Below, piece by piece: positions 18,021-26,403 of a DNA stretch of 64,000 nt; the first letter of the stretch is position 1; each line of letters starts with the position of its first letter. Origin of the DNA: a virus. Location: the IMG/VR virus record IMGVR_UViG_3300017991_000083, positions 27,367-91,366 of that record. The stretch is one strand, 5' to 3'. A program made the translations under genes and the position numbers. The notes beneath the pieces are model-generated. The model was given only the letters and a program-made list of their open reading frames with translations. It searched no databases and was not told where the DNA came from.

Positions 18021-18376
18021 TAGCTATACCCGCCCTCTCCGTAAGCGTCCATGTAGACCTGCTTGTGGTGATCCTTCACGCCGCCTGGTCGATTGTCGAC
18101 ATAGCGGACGATGAACGTCTCGCCTGTGACCTCCTGGGTCAGAATGTCGTCGACCTTGACTATCGCCGTCGGCAGCATAAACCCGAGATGGGAGCTCGAC
18201 CCGATGACGCCGCCGACGCCGGCCTCTGCGGCCCCCTTGTTGCGCGTGATGCGGATGGGCTGATCGGTCGCCGCGAGCCGAGGGCCAGTGGCGATGTCGC
18301 CTGTGGCCGTGGTCGCCTGCGCCGGCACCCGCGCTATGCTCACCCGCTCGGGGAGTAGCCCCACCTTGATTGCCAT
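18020..18376 (-). CDS. Head closure (stopper) protein
   Basis: 118 aa. A small, mostly beta protein placed second in the connector set, matching SPP1 gp16-like stoppers in length and order. The text around residues 72-100 (AIVKVDDILTQEVTGETFIVRYV) looks like the conserved barrel strands of that group. It would seal the portal channel after packaging. ATG 18376 overlaps the previous stop (TGATG). Confidence 0.68.
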   Translation of the reverse strand: MAIKVGLLPERVSIARVPAQATTATGDIATGPRLAATDQPIRITRNKGAAEAGVGGVIGSSSHLGFMLPTAIVKVDDILTQEVTGETFIVRYVDNRPGGVKDHHKQVYMDAYGEGGYS

Positions 18377-19356
18377 CAGACCATCCCGTAGCCGTACTTC
18401 TGAACCACGAGCTTCATCATCCTCTGGACGCCGCCCGTGACCTTATCTCCGAACTTGGACTCGACCATCTTGAGATCCTGGCCGAACGTCGCCTCGTAGT
18501 CGGCCATGACGATGCTCTTCACGCCGAGCGCACTCACTGAGGCCTGCTCCTCCTCCAGGAGCCAGACCTGGGCCCGGAACGCGACCAGCATGTTCGCGAG
18601 CATCCTTACGTCGCTTGGGACCTCGGTGTAGCCGTAGGTGTACTGCACGTCGACGTTGACCGGGCCCTTCGTGAAGTAGGAGTAGGTATCGCTCACGAGC
18701 CGGATGCGCCCGTCGGCCGTGTAGACGTGGTAGTGGTCGCTCGAGATGGTCGTGGGCGTCGAGGAAGTCACGCCGTTGATGCAGTCCCTAAGGCGCGTCA
18801 CTGAGAGAACAGGCCAATGCCTGAGGATCACAGTGTCCTGGTCGTCGCGGTCGATGTCATGAACCTCGGTGCCGGCATCGTTGGCGTAGAAGTCATGCTG
18901 GCATTCCTGGTCGATGATAGTCTTTGCCCAATCGCGCCAGGTCTCCTTGATGTCGTCGACGGTGACTCCCTCGACAAGCTCCACAACCTCAGCCTTACTG
19001 TCGTAAGGATTTGTGTAGGCAGCCGCCCCGCCGGTCGTGACCTCGAAGTATTCCGTCCTGGCCGTGGCAGCTATCAGATTCCCGTTGACCTCGAAGTACC
19101 ACACGATCCGCCAGTTGGACCCTACGGTCGCGTCGACCGGCAGCGTGTAGCCCGTGAACTGGTAGTGGCCCTCTGCGAGCCTGGTGATGTTGCTGTTGTC
19201 CGTCTCCTCGTGGACCAGGGTCCCGCCCTGGTCATAGATCTTGAGAGTGGGCTCGGTCCCGCCGGCGTAGCCGTCGGGGTCGACGAGCGCCCCGCCCTCA
19301 GACACGTAGATGTAGATGTCGAGGTTGACGGCGTTGCCCTGTGCAAATGTCAGCAT
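18376..19356 (-). CDS. Head-tail adaptor with added N-terminal beta domain, 326 aa
   Basis: The C-terminal part (about 115-326) has the helical adaptor pattern of HK97 gp6/SPP1 gp15 proteins, including VDVQYTYGYTEVPSDVRMLA followed by helices. Residues about 1-110 are extra: a beta-rich domain like the upper-baseplate BppU N-terminus (LDIYIYVSEGG; HYQFTGYTLPV). Similar text opens the neighbouring 19372-20775 protein. An adaptor fused to such a domain is uncommon and could display an outer decoration at the neck. Confidence 0.72.
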   Translation of the reverse strand: MLTFAQGNAVNLDIYIYVSEGGALVDPDGYAGGTEPTLKIYDQGGTLVHEETDNSNITRLAEGHYQFTGYTLPVDATVGSNWRIVWYFEVNGNLIAATARTEYFEVTTGGAAAYTNPYDSKAEVVELVEGVTVDDIKETWRDWAKTIIDQECQHDFYANDAGTEVHDIDRDDQDTVILRHWPVLSVTRLRDCINGVTSSTPTTISSDHYHVYTADGRIRLVSDTYSYFTKGPVNVDVQYTYGYTEVPSDVRMLANMLVAFRAQVWLLEEEQASVSALGVKSIVMADYEATFGQDLKMVESKFGDKVTGGVQRMMKLVVQKYGYGMV

Positions 19357-19371
19357 GACCGAATCCCCCTT

Positions 19372-20775
19372 CTACTCGAACTCACAGTAGCCGCCCTCTG
19401 CAGACGTTGTGTCATAGATGGCCTGAAGAATCGCCGACAGCGAGCCGGCGGCAGTGTGCTCGCTCAGGAGCTCGTCCAGGACAGCGTCTGCAACGTCAAG
19501 TGCCGTGATGCTTATCCCGTCTATCTGGTCACTCAGCGTCTCCAGCGTATCGCTGTCGGCCCCGCGAATGTTCGACTCTGTCGTGCTGATAGCCTGATCG
19601 AGGTCGGACAGGTTCGCGATGAGCGCTCCGGCGAACGGGGTCGAATCGGACAGGATGTCTGTCACGGCGATGTCGTTCAGGCTGGCTATGGCCGCATCGA
19701 TGGCATCGAGCTCGGACGCGGTGTCCGCCGGCAGATTGTCCGTCTTCGTCTTGATGGCGGAGACGTTCGATCCGACCACGGCCAGGGCGACAGTTGTGGC
19801 AAGGCCGCTAACGTCTGCCTTGAACTGGTCAGGATTGTCGAGGTCAGCCTGGACAGCCGCGATCTCGTCACTGAGATCCTTCAGGTCGTCGGAGTCCGCT
19901 CCACGGATATTGCTCTCGGTCGTGCTCAGGGCCTGGTCCAGAGTGCTGTCCAGGAGCTCAGCCAGGGATCCGGCAACTCCGGAGTGATCTGCAATCGCCT
20001 CCTCGAGAACGGCGTCGGCGATAGCGCCCGCTGTCGGATCGTTCAGGCCGGCTATGGCCGCATCGATAGCATCGAGCTCGGACGCAGTGTCCGCCGGCAG
20101 ATTGTCGGTCTTTGCCTTGATGCCCGCCATGTCGATCACCAGGTTGACAACGGCGCCGCCGAATGTGCCTCCAGTAGCGTGTCCGGCAGTAGACTCGTCC
20201 CACACGGCATCTGCGTTGTCTCCGGCGGTCGGGATGCTGAGTCCGGCTATCTCGTCTGAGATATCCTTCAGATCGTCGTCATCTGAGCCGCGGATGTTGC
20301 TCTCAGTCGTGCTGATGGCCTGATCGACCCGGGTGTTCAGGCTATCCATGTACCCGCCGAACGTGCCGCCGGTCGTGTGGCCGGCCATCGCTTCATCCAG
20401 GACAGCGTCGGCGATGGCCGCAGCGGTCGGGTCATTCAGTCCGGCGATGTCTGTGGCGAGGTCGTCGAAGACGTTGTCGGTTACATAGACGGCGCCCTCG
20501 TACTGTACACAGTCGTTCGCCTGGACGATGTAGAGGAGCGGGCCCTCTGTATCCAGGTCGCCTGAGGCGGGGTTCCAGGTATAGTGCCCGTCCCCGACCT
20601 CCGTCCAGTTGTCCGCGGTGATGGAATCGGTAGTCCAGGACGTCGCGTTCTTCTTGCGAAACTTCAGCGTGACGGACCCGTAGGCGATGCCCGTCTTGAC
20701 GGAATGATAGGTGTCGTCATCGCGAAAGATGACAGGCAGCTCTTCTGTAGACGAGTCCTTCGTTACGGGGTACAT
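19372..20775 (-). CDS. Fibre-like structural protein with BppU-type N-domain and internal repeats, 467 aa
   Basis: The first 100 residues form a beta domain (LPVIFRDDDTYHSVKTG; TLKFRKKNATSW) of the kind that anchors upper-baseplate and neck fibres. The rest is repeats: AISTTESNIRG with small variations four times, and KTDNLPADTASELDAIDAAI twice. These blocks have heptad-like spacing and low aromatic content, so a trimeric fibrous shaft is likely. The gene lies among connector genes rather than after the hub, so neck whiskers or head fibres are possible. Confidence 0.72.
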   Translation of the reverse strand: MYPVTKDSSTEELPVIFRDDDTYHSVKTGIAYGSVTLKFRKKNATSWTTDSITADNWTEVGDGHYTWNPASGDLDTEGPLLYIVQANDCVQYEGAVYVTDNVFDDLATDIAGLNDPTAAAIADAVLDEAMAGHTTGGTFGGYMDSLNTRVDQAISTTESNIRGSDDDDLKDISDEIAGLSIPTAGDNADAVWDESTAGHATGGTFGGAVVNLVIDMAGIKAKTDNLPADTASELDAIDAAIAGLNDPTAGAIADAVLEEAIADHSGVAGSLAELLDSTLDQALSTTESNIRGADSDDLKDLSDEIAAVQADLDNPDQFKADVSGLATTVALAVVGSNVSAIKTKTDNLPADTASELDAIDAAIASLNDIAVTDILSDSTPFAGALIANLSDLDQAISTTESNIRGADSDTLETLSDQIDGISITALDVADAVLDELLSEHTAAGSLSAILQAIYDTTSAEGGYCEFE

Positions 20776-20777
20776 GC

Positions 20778-21500
20778 CTAAGCCATCCTTGGAGCGAATC
20801 GGGTGACGACGTGGATGTCCGCGCCGTCGACCCTATCTACGCGACTGTTCGGCGGGATGATCCCCTCTGCCATCAGAAGCCTTGACAGGGCCATCAGGCA
20901 GCCGCCGTAGAAGGTCAGGTTGCCGCTTGGCAGCTTGTTGAGGGCACCCTGGCGAACGTAGCCGACCTGCAGATAGCATCGATAGCCGCCCTTGCTCCGC
21001 CAGCCCTTGAACCTCCAGAGCAGGGAACCAGGCGGATCGGTGAAGCCCCCAACGTCGCGGAGCTCACAGTCTGTGTCGCCATCGATGTTGATGCACGAGA
21101 AGTCTGTGGCGTCGATAGTGAAAACGGCCGATGACCCTGGGTTCGAGGCCCAAGACTTGCTCCCCCAATAGTTCCCGGTTGGGAAGCCGTAGTCGCCGAG
21201 ATCGAGCGCCCCCCCGATGATATCGTGGTCGTAGTACAGGCCCACGACATACGTCCCGTTGTACCCTATTGGCTCCGTGACGGAGTGTGTTTCGCACGTG
21301 AACCTGGCCAAGTCCAGGACAACGCCGCCGGGAATGCTCGACGTGTCGAACGAATAGTAGGCCCTCCACTCCACAGGGTCGACCGAGTCGCCCTGCTGGA
21401 CGTTCGGATTCCACTCCGTTCCCGTGAAGTCGTGCGCTGACACCCCGTCCTTGATGTAGCCCCAAACGTCGGGGTTGAAAGAGTCGATGACGAGCGACAT
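20778..21500 (-). CDS. Virion-associated beta-rich protein, 240 aa
   Basis: First gene after the late promoter at 21.54-21.59 kb; ATG 21500 has a GGAGACGC site. Aromatic and Gly-rich beta text dominates (YNGTYVVGLYYDHD; GNYWGSKSWASNPGSS), with a LeuMet helix near the end. It resembles sugar-binding or decorating beta sandwiches in composition only. Being transcribed with the fibre-like and connector genes, it is probably a virion part. No family is recognised. Confidence 0.65.
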   Translation of the reverse strand: MSLVIDSFNPDVWGYIKDGVSAHDFTGTEWNPNVQQGDSVDPVEWRAYYSFDTSSIPGGVVLDLARFTCETHSVTEPIGYNGTYVVGLYYDHDIIGGALDLGDYGFPTGNYWGSKSWASNPGSSAVFTIDATDFSCINIDGDTDCELRDVGGFTDPPGSLLWRFKGWRSKGGYRCYLQVGYVRQGALNKLPSGNLTFYGGCLMALSRLLMAEGIIPPNSRVDRVDGADIHVVTRFAPRMA

Positions 21501-21535
21501 AGGGCGTCTCCAGGCCGGTTCCAGGTCATCTCCCG

Positions 21536-21593
21536 GCCATACTGCGACTGACGTACTCTGAAAGCAAGACCGTAAGTGCTCAACATCTGAACA
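21536..21593 (-). promoter_or_regulatory. Late promoter 3 (connector-tail block) with dyad and shared box
   Basis: Minus strand: dyad TGTTCA-N5-TGAGCA (21577-21593), box AGCACTTACGGTCTTGC (21580-21564), then TTTCAG (-35 candidate, 21563-21558), 16 bp, TATGGC (-10 candidate, 21541-21536). The same dyad and box occur before the terminase and the protease-capsid block. The weak -10 and -35 suggest dependence on an activator bound at the dyad. Confidence 0.62.
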
Positions 21594-21595
21594 GC

Positions 21596-22699
21596 TTAGC
21601 CGACGATGTTCTTCGAGCTGCCCTCTACGAGCTCGAGCGCGGTCCGGCCCCGGCCCAGGCTCCGGTTCAGTTCCTCGTACCAGGTCGCGTGAGCCGCGAG
21701 CAGTTCTTCTGCCCGGTGCCTGTATGTGTGGCCTGCCAGAACGAGCTCGCGGCCGGCCCTGGCGATCCGGGTTCGGTCCTGATCCCGACGCGGGTCGACG
21801 AGGTCCTGGATGACTGCCACTGCCTTTTCTATCCGGTTGAACGAGACCAGGTTCACGCCGTTCTTGAACAGGCCCCCCATCCCCTCGAAGGCATAGGTCA
21901 CATAGACAGCCGTGCCGCAACACATCACGTTCCAGGTCCGGTTGCTCGTGTACTGGTCGATGTCGTTGTAGGCGTTGATTCCGAGCACAACCTTGGCGCT
22001 TGCGACTGCGATCGAGAAGTCCTTCTCATAGACCTTCCCGAAACAGGGGGCCCCGGCACCCCAATTCGTACCGTAGACCCGCAGCTTCAGGTCCGACTGT
22101 GCCACCAGGGACATGAGCTTCGCCCGCAGCGCCGAGTCCGGGAAGTGGGAGTAGTTTCCGCCCATGAATGCCACATCGCACTCGAACGCGGGGTCGGGCT
22201 TGACGGGCTTGTAGACATCCGGGTCACTGGCCGTGTGCCAGGTCATCACCCTGGGCACACCCAGGCGCCGGTAGCACTCGAACTGCAGCTCATCGGCGTT
22301 GCTCAGGAGCAGCATGTCACACACCGCTCCGAGCCTGGCGATGTCCCGCACCGCCATCCCGCGCTGATCCCCAAAGAACAGGGCGACGAATGTGCGAGGG
22401 GCGCTCTGCTTGATCGAGCGGACTATCGCGGGGTCGAGTCGCTCGCCCTTGTTGATGAGCACGATGTCAGGCTTCCAGGATCCGACCTTTTGCAGAACCT
22501 CTATTCCCATCCCCTCACCGCCGAGCTTCTTGGCTCTCGAACGGTAGTCGTAGTCGATGACCTCACATCCGGCCTGGCGAAGGCCCCGCGTACGCAGGTG
22601 ATCTGATACGTGGTCCTGCAGGAAGGTCCCGATGTGGAAGACCTTCAGCGGCCCGTCACTTTCCGACCTTGTCGGGGATGAACTCCGGAGCGGCGCCAT
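21596..22699 (-). CDS. CgeB-like glycosyltransferase, 367 aa
   Basis: The fold signature of group-1 glycosyltransferases without strong catalytic motifs, as in CgeB-like proteins: KVFHIGTFLQDHVSDHLRTR near the start, KPDIVLINKGERL, ADELQFECYRRLGVP, CDVAFMGGNYSHFPDSALRAK, and a C-terminal YTSNRTWNVMCCGTAVYVT block where these enzymes bind sugar nucleotide. ATG 22699 is chosen because of its AAGAGGAG site; it overlaps the previous gene by 44 bases. It is last of the six-gene sugar-transferase block. Confidence 0.82.
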   Translation of the reverse strand: MAPLRSSSPTRSESDGPLKVFHIGTFLQDHVSDHLRTRGLRQAGCEVIDYDYRSRAKKLGGEGMGIEVLQKVGSWKPDIVLINKGERLDPAIVRSIKQSAPRTFVALFFGDQRGMAVRDIARLGAVCDMLLLSNADELQFECYRRLGVPRVMTWHTASDPDVYKPVKPDPAFECDVAFMGGNYSHFPDSALRAKLMSLVAQSDLKLRVYGTNWGAGAPCFGKVYEKDFSIAVASAKVVLGINAYNDIDQYTSNRTWNVMCCGTAVYVTYAFEGMGGLFKNGVNLVSFNRIEKAVAVIQDLVDPRRDQDRTRIARAGRELVLAGHTYRHRAEELLAAHATWYEELNRSLGRGRTALELVEGSSKNIVG

Positions 22700-23444
22700 C
22701 TGGACTCCTCTTGATGCGGCCTCGCTTGGCCTGGTCTCTGAACGCGGTGTACTTCTTGTAGGCCTGGCGCTTGCACTTGGGGTGCTTCGGGTGGTCCATC
22801 GCCTCGACATAGGAGTGGATCTTCCCCTTCTCGTCTTCCCACCTGTTCGCGAGCTGTGCAACCTGCCAGCCCTTGGCCCGGACCCTGGCACAGAGCGGCG
22901 TTCCTGCGAAGCCCATGACCTGTCGCGGTCCGAGCTGGAACCCGCCGGCGTCTACGAGCGCCTTCTTGTGGCACACCCAATGGATCGGGCAGAGCATCTT
23001 CCTGAAGATGACCGTGATGTCGCCTCGGGTCTCGGTCCCGATGACGTTCGTCTTCCTGGGCTCCCCGTGATTGTGCCCGTTCACAAAAGCGAGCTCAGGG
23101 AATAGGCGTAGCGCCTCCATACAGATTTCGAGCCAGCCCGGGTTGTACCAGGCGTCGTCGTCGCTGATGGCGATTATCTTGCTCTTCGTCGCCTTGATCC
23201 CGATCATCCGGGCCTTCGCCGAGCCCTTGTTGTCGTCGAGCAGGATGGCAGTGAGCTTTCCCTGGTCCTGCATCTCCTGGAGCCATTCGCGGGTGCCGTC
23301 GGCGGAGTTGTTGTCGACCACGATGATACGGTGCGGATGGAGAGTGTTCTCGATCATCGAGCCGATGCAGTCCTTGAGATAGAGCAGCCGGTTGAACGTG
23401 ATGACAACGATGTCGACCACGGGGCGATCGTCCTTAGCTGCCAT
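22656..23444 (-). CDS. GT2 family glycosyltransferase, 262 aa
   Basis: GT-A fold: VDIVVITFNRLLYLKDCI at the N-terminus, VVDNNSADGT (nucleotide contact), and ISDDDAWYNPGW holding the DxD metal site. It transfers a sugar from a nucleotide donor in an inverting reaction; donor and acceptor are unknown. Near-identical blocks appear in the next upstream gene (23434-24276), so the two are recent paralogues. ATG 23444 overlaps the preceding stop. No membrane segment is seen, so it acts in the cytoplasm. Confidence 0.9.
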   Translation of the reverse strand: MAAKDDRPVVDIVVITFNRLLYLKDCIGSMIENTLHPHRIIVVDNNSADGTREWLQEMQDQGKLTAILLDDNKGSAKARMIGIKATKSKIIAISDDDAWYNPGWLEICMEALRLFPELAFVNGHNHGEPRKTNVIGTETRGDITVIFRKMLCPIHWVCHKKALVDAGGFQLGPRQVMGFAGTPLCARVRAKGWQVAQLANRWEDEKGKIHSYVEAMDHPKHPKCKRQAYKKYTAFRDQAKRGRIKRSPDGAAPEFIPDKVGK

Positions 23445-24276
23445 TGTCTTCTCCCTTCTCCACTGGCTTTGGCACGAACTCGGGATCTCCGCCGAGCTTC
23501 GCACGGCGGGCGAACTCCTTGTATCCCGTGCTCTCATAGTAGTCATGGTGCGACTTCGGATGAGACGGATGGGCCATGTGTTCGACGTACCGAACGCCTT
23601 CGGCATCTGCGTTGCCGAGCTCTGTATAGGGCCGGATGAGTCGGTTGACGTTCCCTCGGTCCGCCAGTGTCTCGATAGTGAACTTCGCAGAATGCCCTCC
23701 GATCTCGTGCAGCTTGCCGAACGGGAACCCGCTCCCGAGCAGCTTGCCACGTGCGATCTTCATGCCGCCGGCCTCCTCAACGATGGAGCGTCGGAAGACC
23801 AGATGAAACGTCCGAAGCGAGGTCCGGAAGTCTATCGAGATGCCCTTGCGCCGTTCCGTTCTGACGTACTCCAACGTGCGACGATGGTCGGCCGACGTCA
23901 CAGAGACTTCGGGCCAGAGCTCGAGAATCCTCATGCAAACGGTTAGCCAGCCCGGGTTGTACCAGGCATCGTCATCGCTGATGGCCACGATCTCGCAGTC
24001 CGAGAGCTCCATGCCGGCGTAGAGCCCCTTGATGCGTCCGACGTTCTTCTCGAGGAAGACCGGAATGAGATTGCCCTCTGCAGCCTGTTCCTGGAGCCAT
24101 TCTACAGTCCCATCCTCGGAATGGTTGTCGACCACGATGAGCTTCCCGTAGGGGTAGCGCGTGTTCTCGCGGATTGACCGGATACACTCCTTGAGGTAGA
24201 GCAGCCGGTTGAAGGTAACTACGATGATGTCGACGGGCTCTGTGGGTGTTCCGTCATCCCATTCCGCATGGCTCAT
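23434..24276 (-). CDS. GT2 family glycosyltransferase, 280 aa
   Basis: Same architecture as 22656-23444: VDIIVVTFNRLLYLKECI, VVDNHSEDGT, and AISDDDAWYNPGW with the DxD motif. The C-terminal end repeats the motif GHP-like HMAHPSHPKSHHDYY seen as DHPKHPKCKRQAYKKY in the paralogue, a probable acceptor-side helix. The pair suggests two successive additions or two specificities. ATG 24276 is two bases after the previous stop. Confidence 0.9.
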   Translation of the reverse strand: MSHAEWDDGTPTEPVDIIVVTFNRLLYLKECIRSIRENTRYPYGKLIVVDNHSEDGTVEWLQEQAAEGNLIPVFLEKNVGRIKGLYAGMELSDCEIVAISDDDAWYNPGWLTVCMRILELWPEVSVTSADHRRTLEYVRTERRKGISIDFRTSLRTFHLVFRRSIVEEAGGMKIARGKLLGSGFPFGKLHEIGGHSAKFTIETLADRGNVNRLIRPYTELGNADAEGVRYVEHMAHPSHPKSHHDYYESTGYKEFARRAKLGGDPEFVPKPVEKGEDNGS

Positions 24277-24277
24277 G

Positions 24278-25435
24278 TCAGACCCCCATCATGTGCGACG
24301 CGACCTCGACGATGGTCTCGGCCCGCGCCTGGAACGTGTGCTTGTGCGCTATCTCCATGCCCTTCGCCGAGAGCTCGGCGCGTGCCGCGTCGTCGGCCAG
24401 GAACCGATGCACGAGACGGTTCAGGTCGTCGGCATTCCGGTACTCGGGAACGGTCTCCTTCATGAACGACTTCAGACCCTTGGCCCGATCACTGATACAG
24501 AACCCGCCACTGGCCAGGACGTCGAGAATCCTGAACGACAGGAAGCCTTCCTTGGCCATCGGCTTATGATGGTCATTGAGCGAGATGGCGGTAGAGTTGT
24601 AGAGGTCGGGCAGGCGCTCATAGGGCCAGTACTGGCCGGCGTACCAGCTCAGATCGAACCCGGGCTTTGACGGCCACTTGCATCCGATGACGACCGGCGT
24701 GTACCCGACCGGCTCCAGGTCCCGGATGATCTCGCGCCCAAAGCCCAGGGACCCGCGGGCGTTCCCAACGAACACGACGTTGTGCGAGAACGGCGGTTTC
24801 TTCTTCGGCGGCCGCATATCTGTACAGACCTCGAGCGGATGGACCGGCGGGCCCATGTCCCTGATCTGACTGATGAACGACGGCGACAGACAGAACACTA
24901 CGTCGTACTTCGCCATCTCCTCAGCGTCCATCTTCTGAGGATGAGAGTGGAACCAGCAGACGTTGAAGCTGCTCGGGTTGTAGAAGAACGGGTACTTGTC
25001 CTTCTGCGGGAACGGGTGCCCGAACAGGTAGACCGTCACATCAGCGAGCTCCGGGAAGACCTCAACGGTGTGCCCCATCGCCAGGAACCCGGCCTCGAGC
25101 CGTTTCTTGACCCACCAGTCGCCCCAACACTCGAAGGTCCTGGGATCGGTCTCGGCCCAGGTCCTGACGTTGATCGCCAGGCCCTTGATGTTCTTCGAGT
25201 TGTTGCGGATCTCCGTGAGCCTCCGTTCCGTCACCATCCGAGAGAGACGATTGCGCTCGGCCTTCAGAGCGTCGCGTTGGTTCGACCGACGGCCGCCGTC
25301 CACGCCGGCCAGCCTCGCCTCGAGCTTGCGGTCCTCTTCCGTCTGCTCTCGGAGCGGCTTGTTCACAAAGAGATGTCTTACCCGTTCACGTTCCGCGTCT
25401 ACCGGATTCAGGAAGTTCTTCGAGCTCTTGGGCAT
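24278..25435 (-). CDS. CgeB-like glycosyltransferase, 385 aa
   Basis: The first 70 residues are very basic and Arg/Glu-rich, unlike its neighbours. The rest is a GT-B type protein: ADVTVYLFGHPFP, NVCWFHSHPQKM, KYDVVFCLSPSFI, HNVVFVGNARGSLG, and MAKEGFLSFRILDVLASGGF near the C-terminus, where Glu and Gly residues contact the donor. It aligns by eye with 25435-26403 (same FYSHP/WFHSHP, VFIGNARPS/VFVGNARGS and LDVIAAGG/LDVLASGG blocks), so these are paralogues. TGATG overlap couples it to the previous gene. Confidence 0.85.
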   Translation of the reverse strand: MPKSSKNFLNPVDAERERVRHLFVNKPLREQTEEDRKLEARLAGVDGGRRSNQRDALKAERNRLSRMVTERRLTEIRNNSKNIKGLAINVRTWAETDPRTFECWGDWWVKKRLEAGFLAMGHTVEVFPELADVTVYLFGHPFPQKDKYPFFYNPSSFNVCWFHSHPQKMDAEEMAKYDVVFCLSPSFISQIRDMGPPVHPLEVCTDMRPPKKKPPFSHNVVFVGNARGSLGFGREIIRDLEPVGYTPVVIGCKWPSKPGFDLSWYAGQYWPYERLPDLYNSTAISLNDHHKPMAKEGFLSFRILDVLASGGFCISDRAKGLKSFMKETVPEYRNADDLNRLVHRFLADDAARAELSAKGMEIAHKHTFQARAETIVEVASHMMGV

Positions 25436-26403
25436 CAGAGATTCTCCACTGCCGCGATAACTCGCTTCGCGGCGCCAAGGAACGTCAGGGGCGGGACCTG
25501 GGCCCGCATCTTCTCGCAGATCCTCTTTCTGTCAGCCTCTGTCAGGGACGTCAGGTGCGCGAGTTGTATCCTGGCGTCTGCGGGACTGAAATAGGTCGGC
25601 CAGTGAGTCTGGATGGCGCCGTCGTCGGACAGCTTGACCGGATCAACCAGGGGCAGTCCGCCGGCCGCGATGACGTCGAGGACCTGGTGCTTCAGGAACC
25701 CGCGTATCGCCATTGGGGTCTGATGGTCGATGAGAACGACCTTCGCAGAGTGATAGAGATCCTGCAGGCGCCAGAAGTCATGGTACTTCGCAATCCACCT
25801 GTCTCCTGCCCTGTTCCAGTTCCGGCCCCATACCCCGAACGAGAATGCCAGGTCCCGGCGATCCAACAGATAGTCGGCAACCGGGCGCCCCCCGCGACTA
25901 GGCCGGGCGTTGCCGATGAACACCACGTCGGGACACTCTGCGTCGATCTGCGTAGTGGTCTGATTCACGAAATTCTTGCCCTGGATCATCCGGTCGGTGC
26001 TCGGTCGGATGAGGACAGGATCGGCTGTGCCGAACAGGTGCGAGCAGGGGGGCAGGTACTTGACCACGGCCTCGGCGTCGCGGATCTGCCCGTTGGCCTC
26101 CTGTTCTATCCACGTGGCAGATGTGCAGAATACGATGCTGTACTTCCGCAGCTCGCTCAGGGTCATCAGTTCGGGATGACTGTAGAACCAGGCTACGTTC
26201 AACTTGCCCGGGGGAACGGCCCGCTTGGCCGGCGCCTTCCCCCAACAGTAGAAGTTCAGATCTGATCGATAGGGATTGTCGACGAGCCGATGCCCGAGCT
26301 CCTCGAATGCGTGCCCCATCAGAACCCGGACCCAATGATCGCCCCAAAAGGGCTGTGAGGGCCCGGGTTCGTGACTGGACCTGTCGTAGAGATGTATCCG
26401 CAC
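25435..26403 (-). CDS. CgeB-like glycosyltransferase, 322 aa
   Basis: GT-B type: MRIHLYDRSSHEPGPSQPFWGDHWV region, NVAWFYSHPELM, KYSIVFCTSATWI, CPDVVFIGNARPSRGG, and AIRGFLKHQVLDVIAAGGLP. Blocks match the 24278-25435 paralogue in order and spacing. The two may act on the same glycan. ATG 26403 overlaps the preceding stop. Cytoplasmic; no signal or membrane segment. Confidence 0.84.
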   Translation of the reverse strand: MRIHLYDRSSHEPGPSQPFWGDHWVRVLMGHAFEELGHRLVDNPYRSDLNFYCWGKAPAKRAVPPGKLNVAWFYSHPELMTLSELRKYSIVFCTSATWIEQEANGQIRDAEAVVKYLPPCSHLFGTADPVLIRPSTDRMIQGKNFVNQTTTQIDAECPDVVFIGNARPSRGGRPVADYLLDRRDLAFSFGVWGRNWNRAGDRWIAKYHDFWRLQDLYHSAKVVLIDHQTPMAIRGFLKHQVLDVIAAGGLPLVDPVKLSDDGAIQTHWPTYFSPADARIQLAHLTSLTEADRKRICEKMRAQVPPLTFLGAAKRVIAAVENL

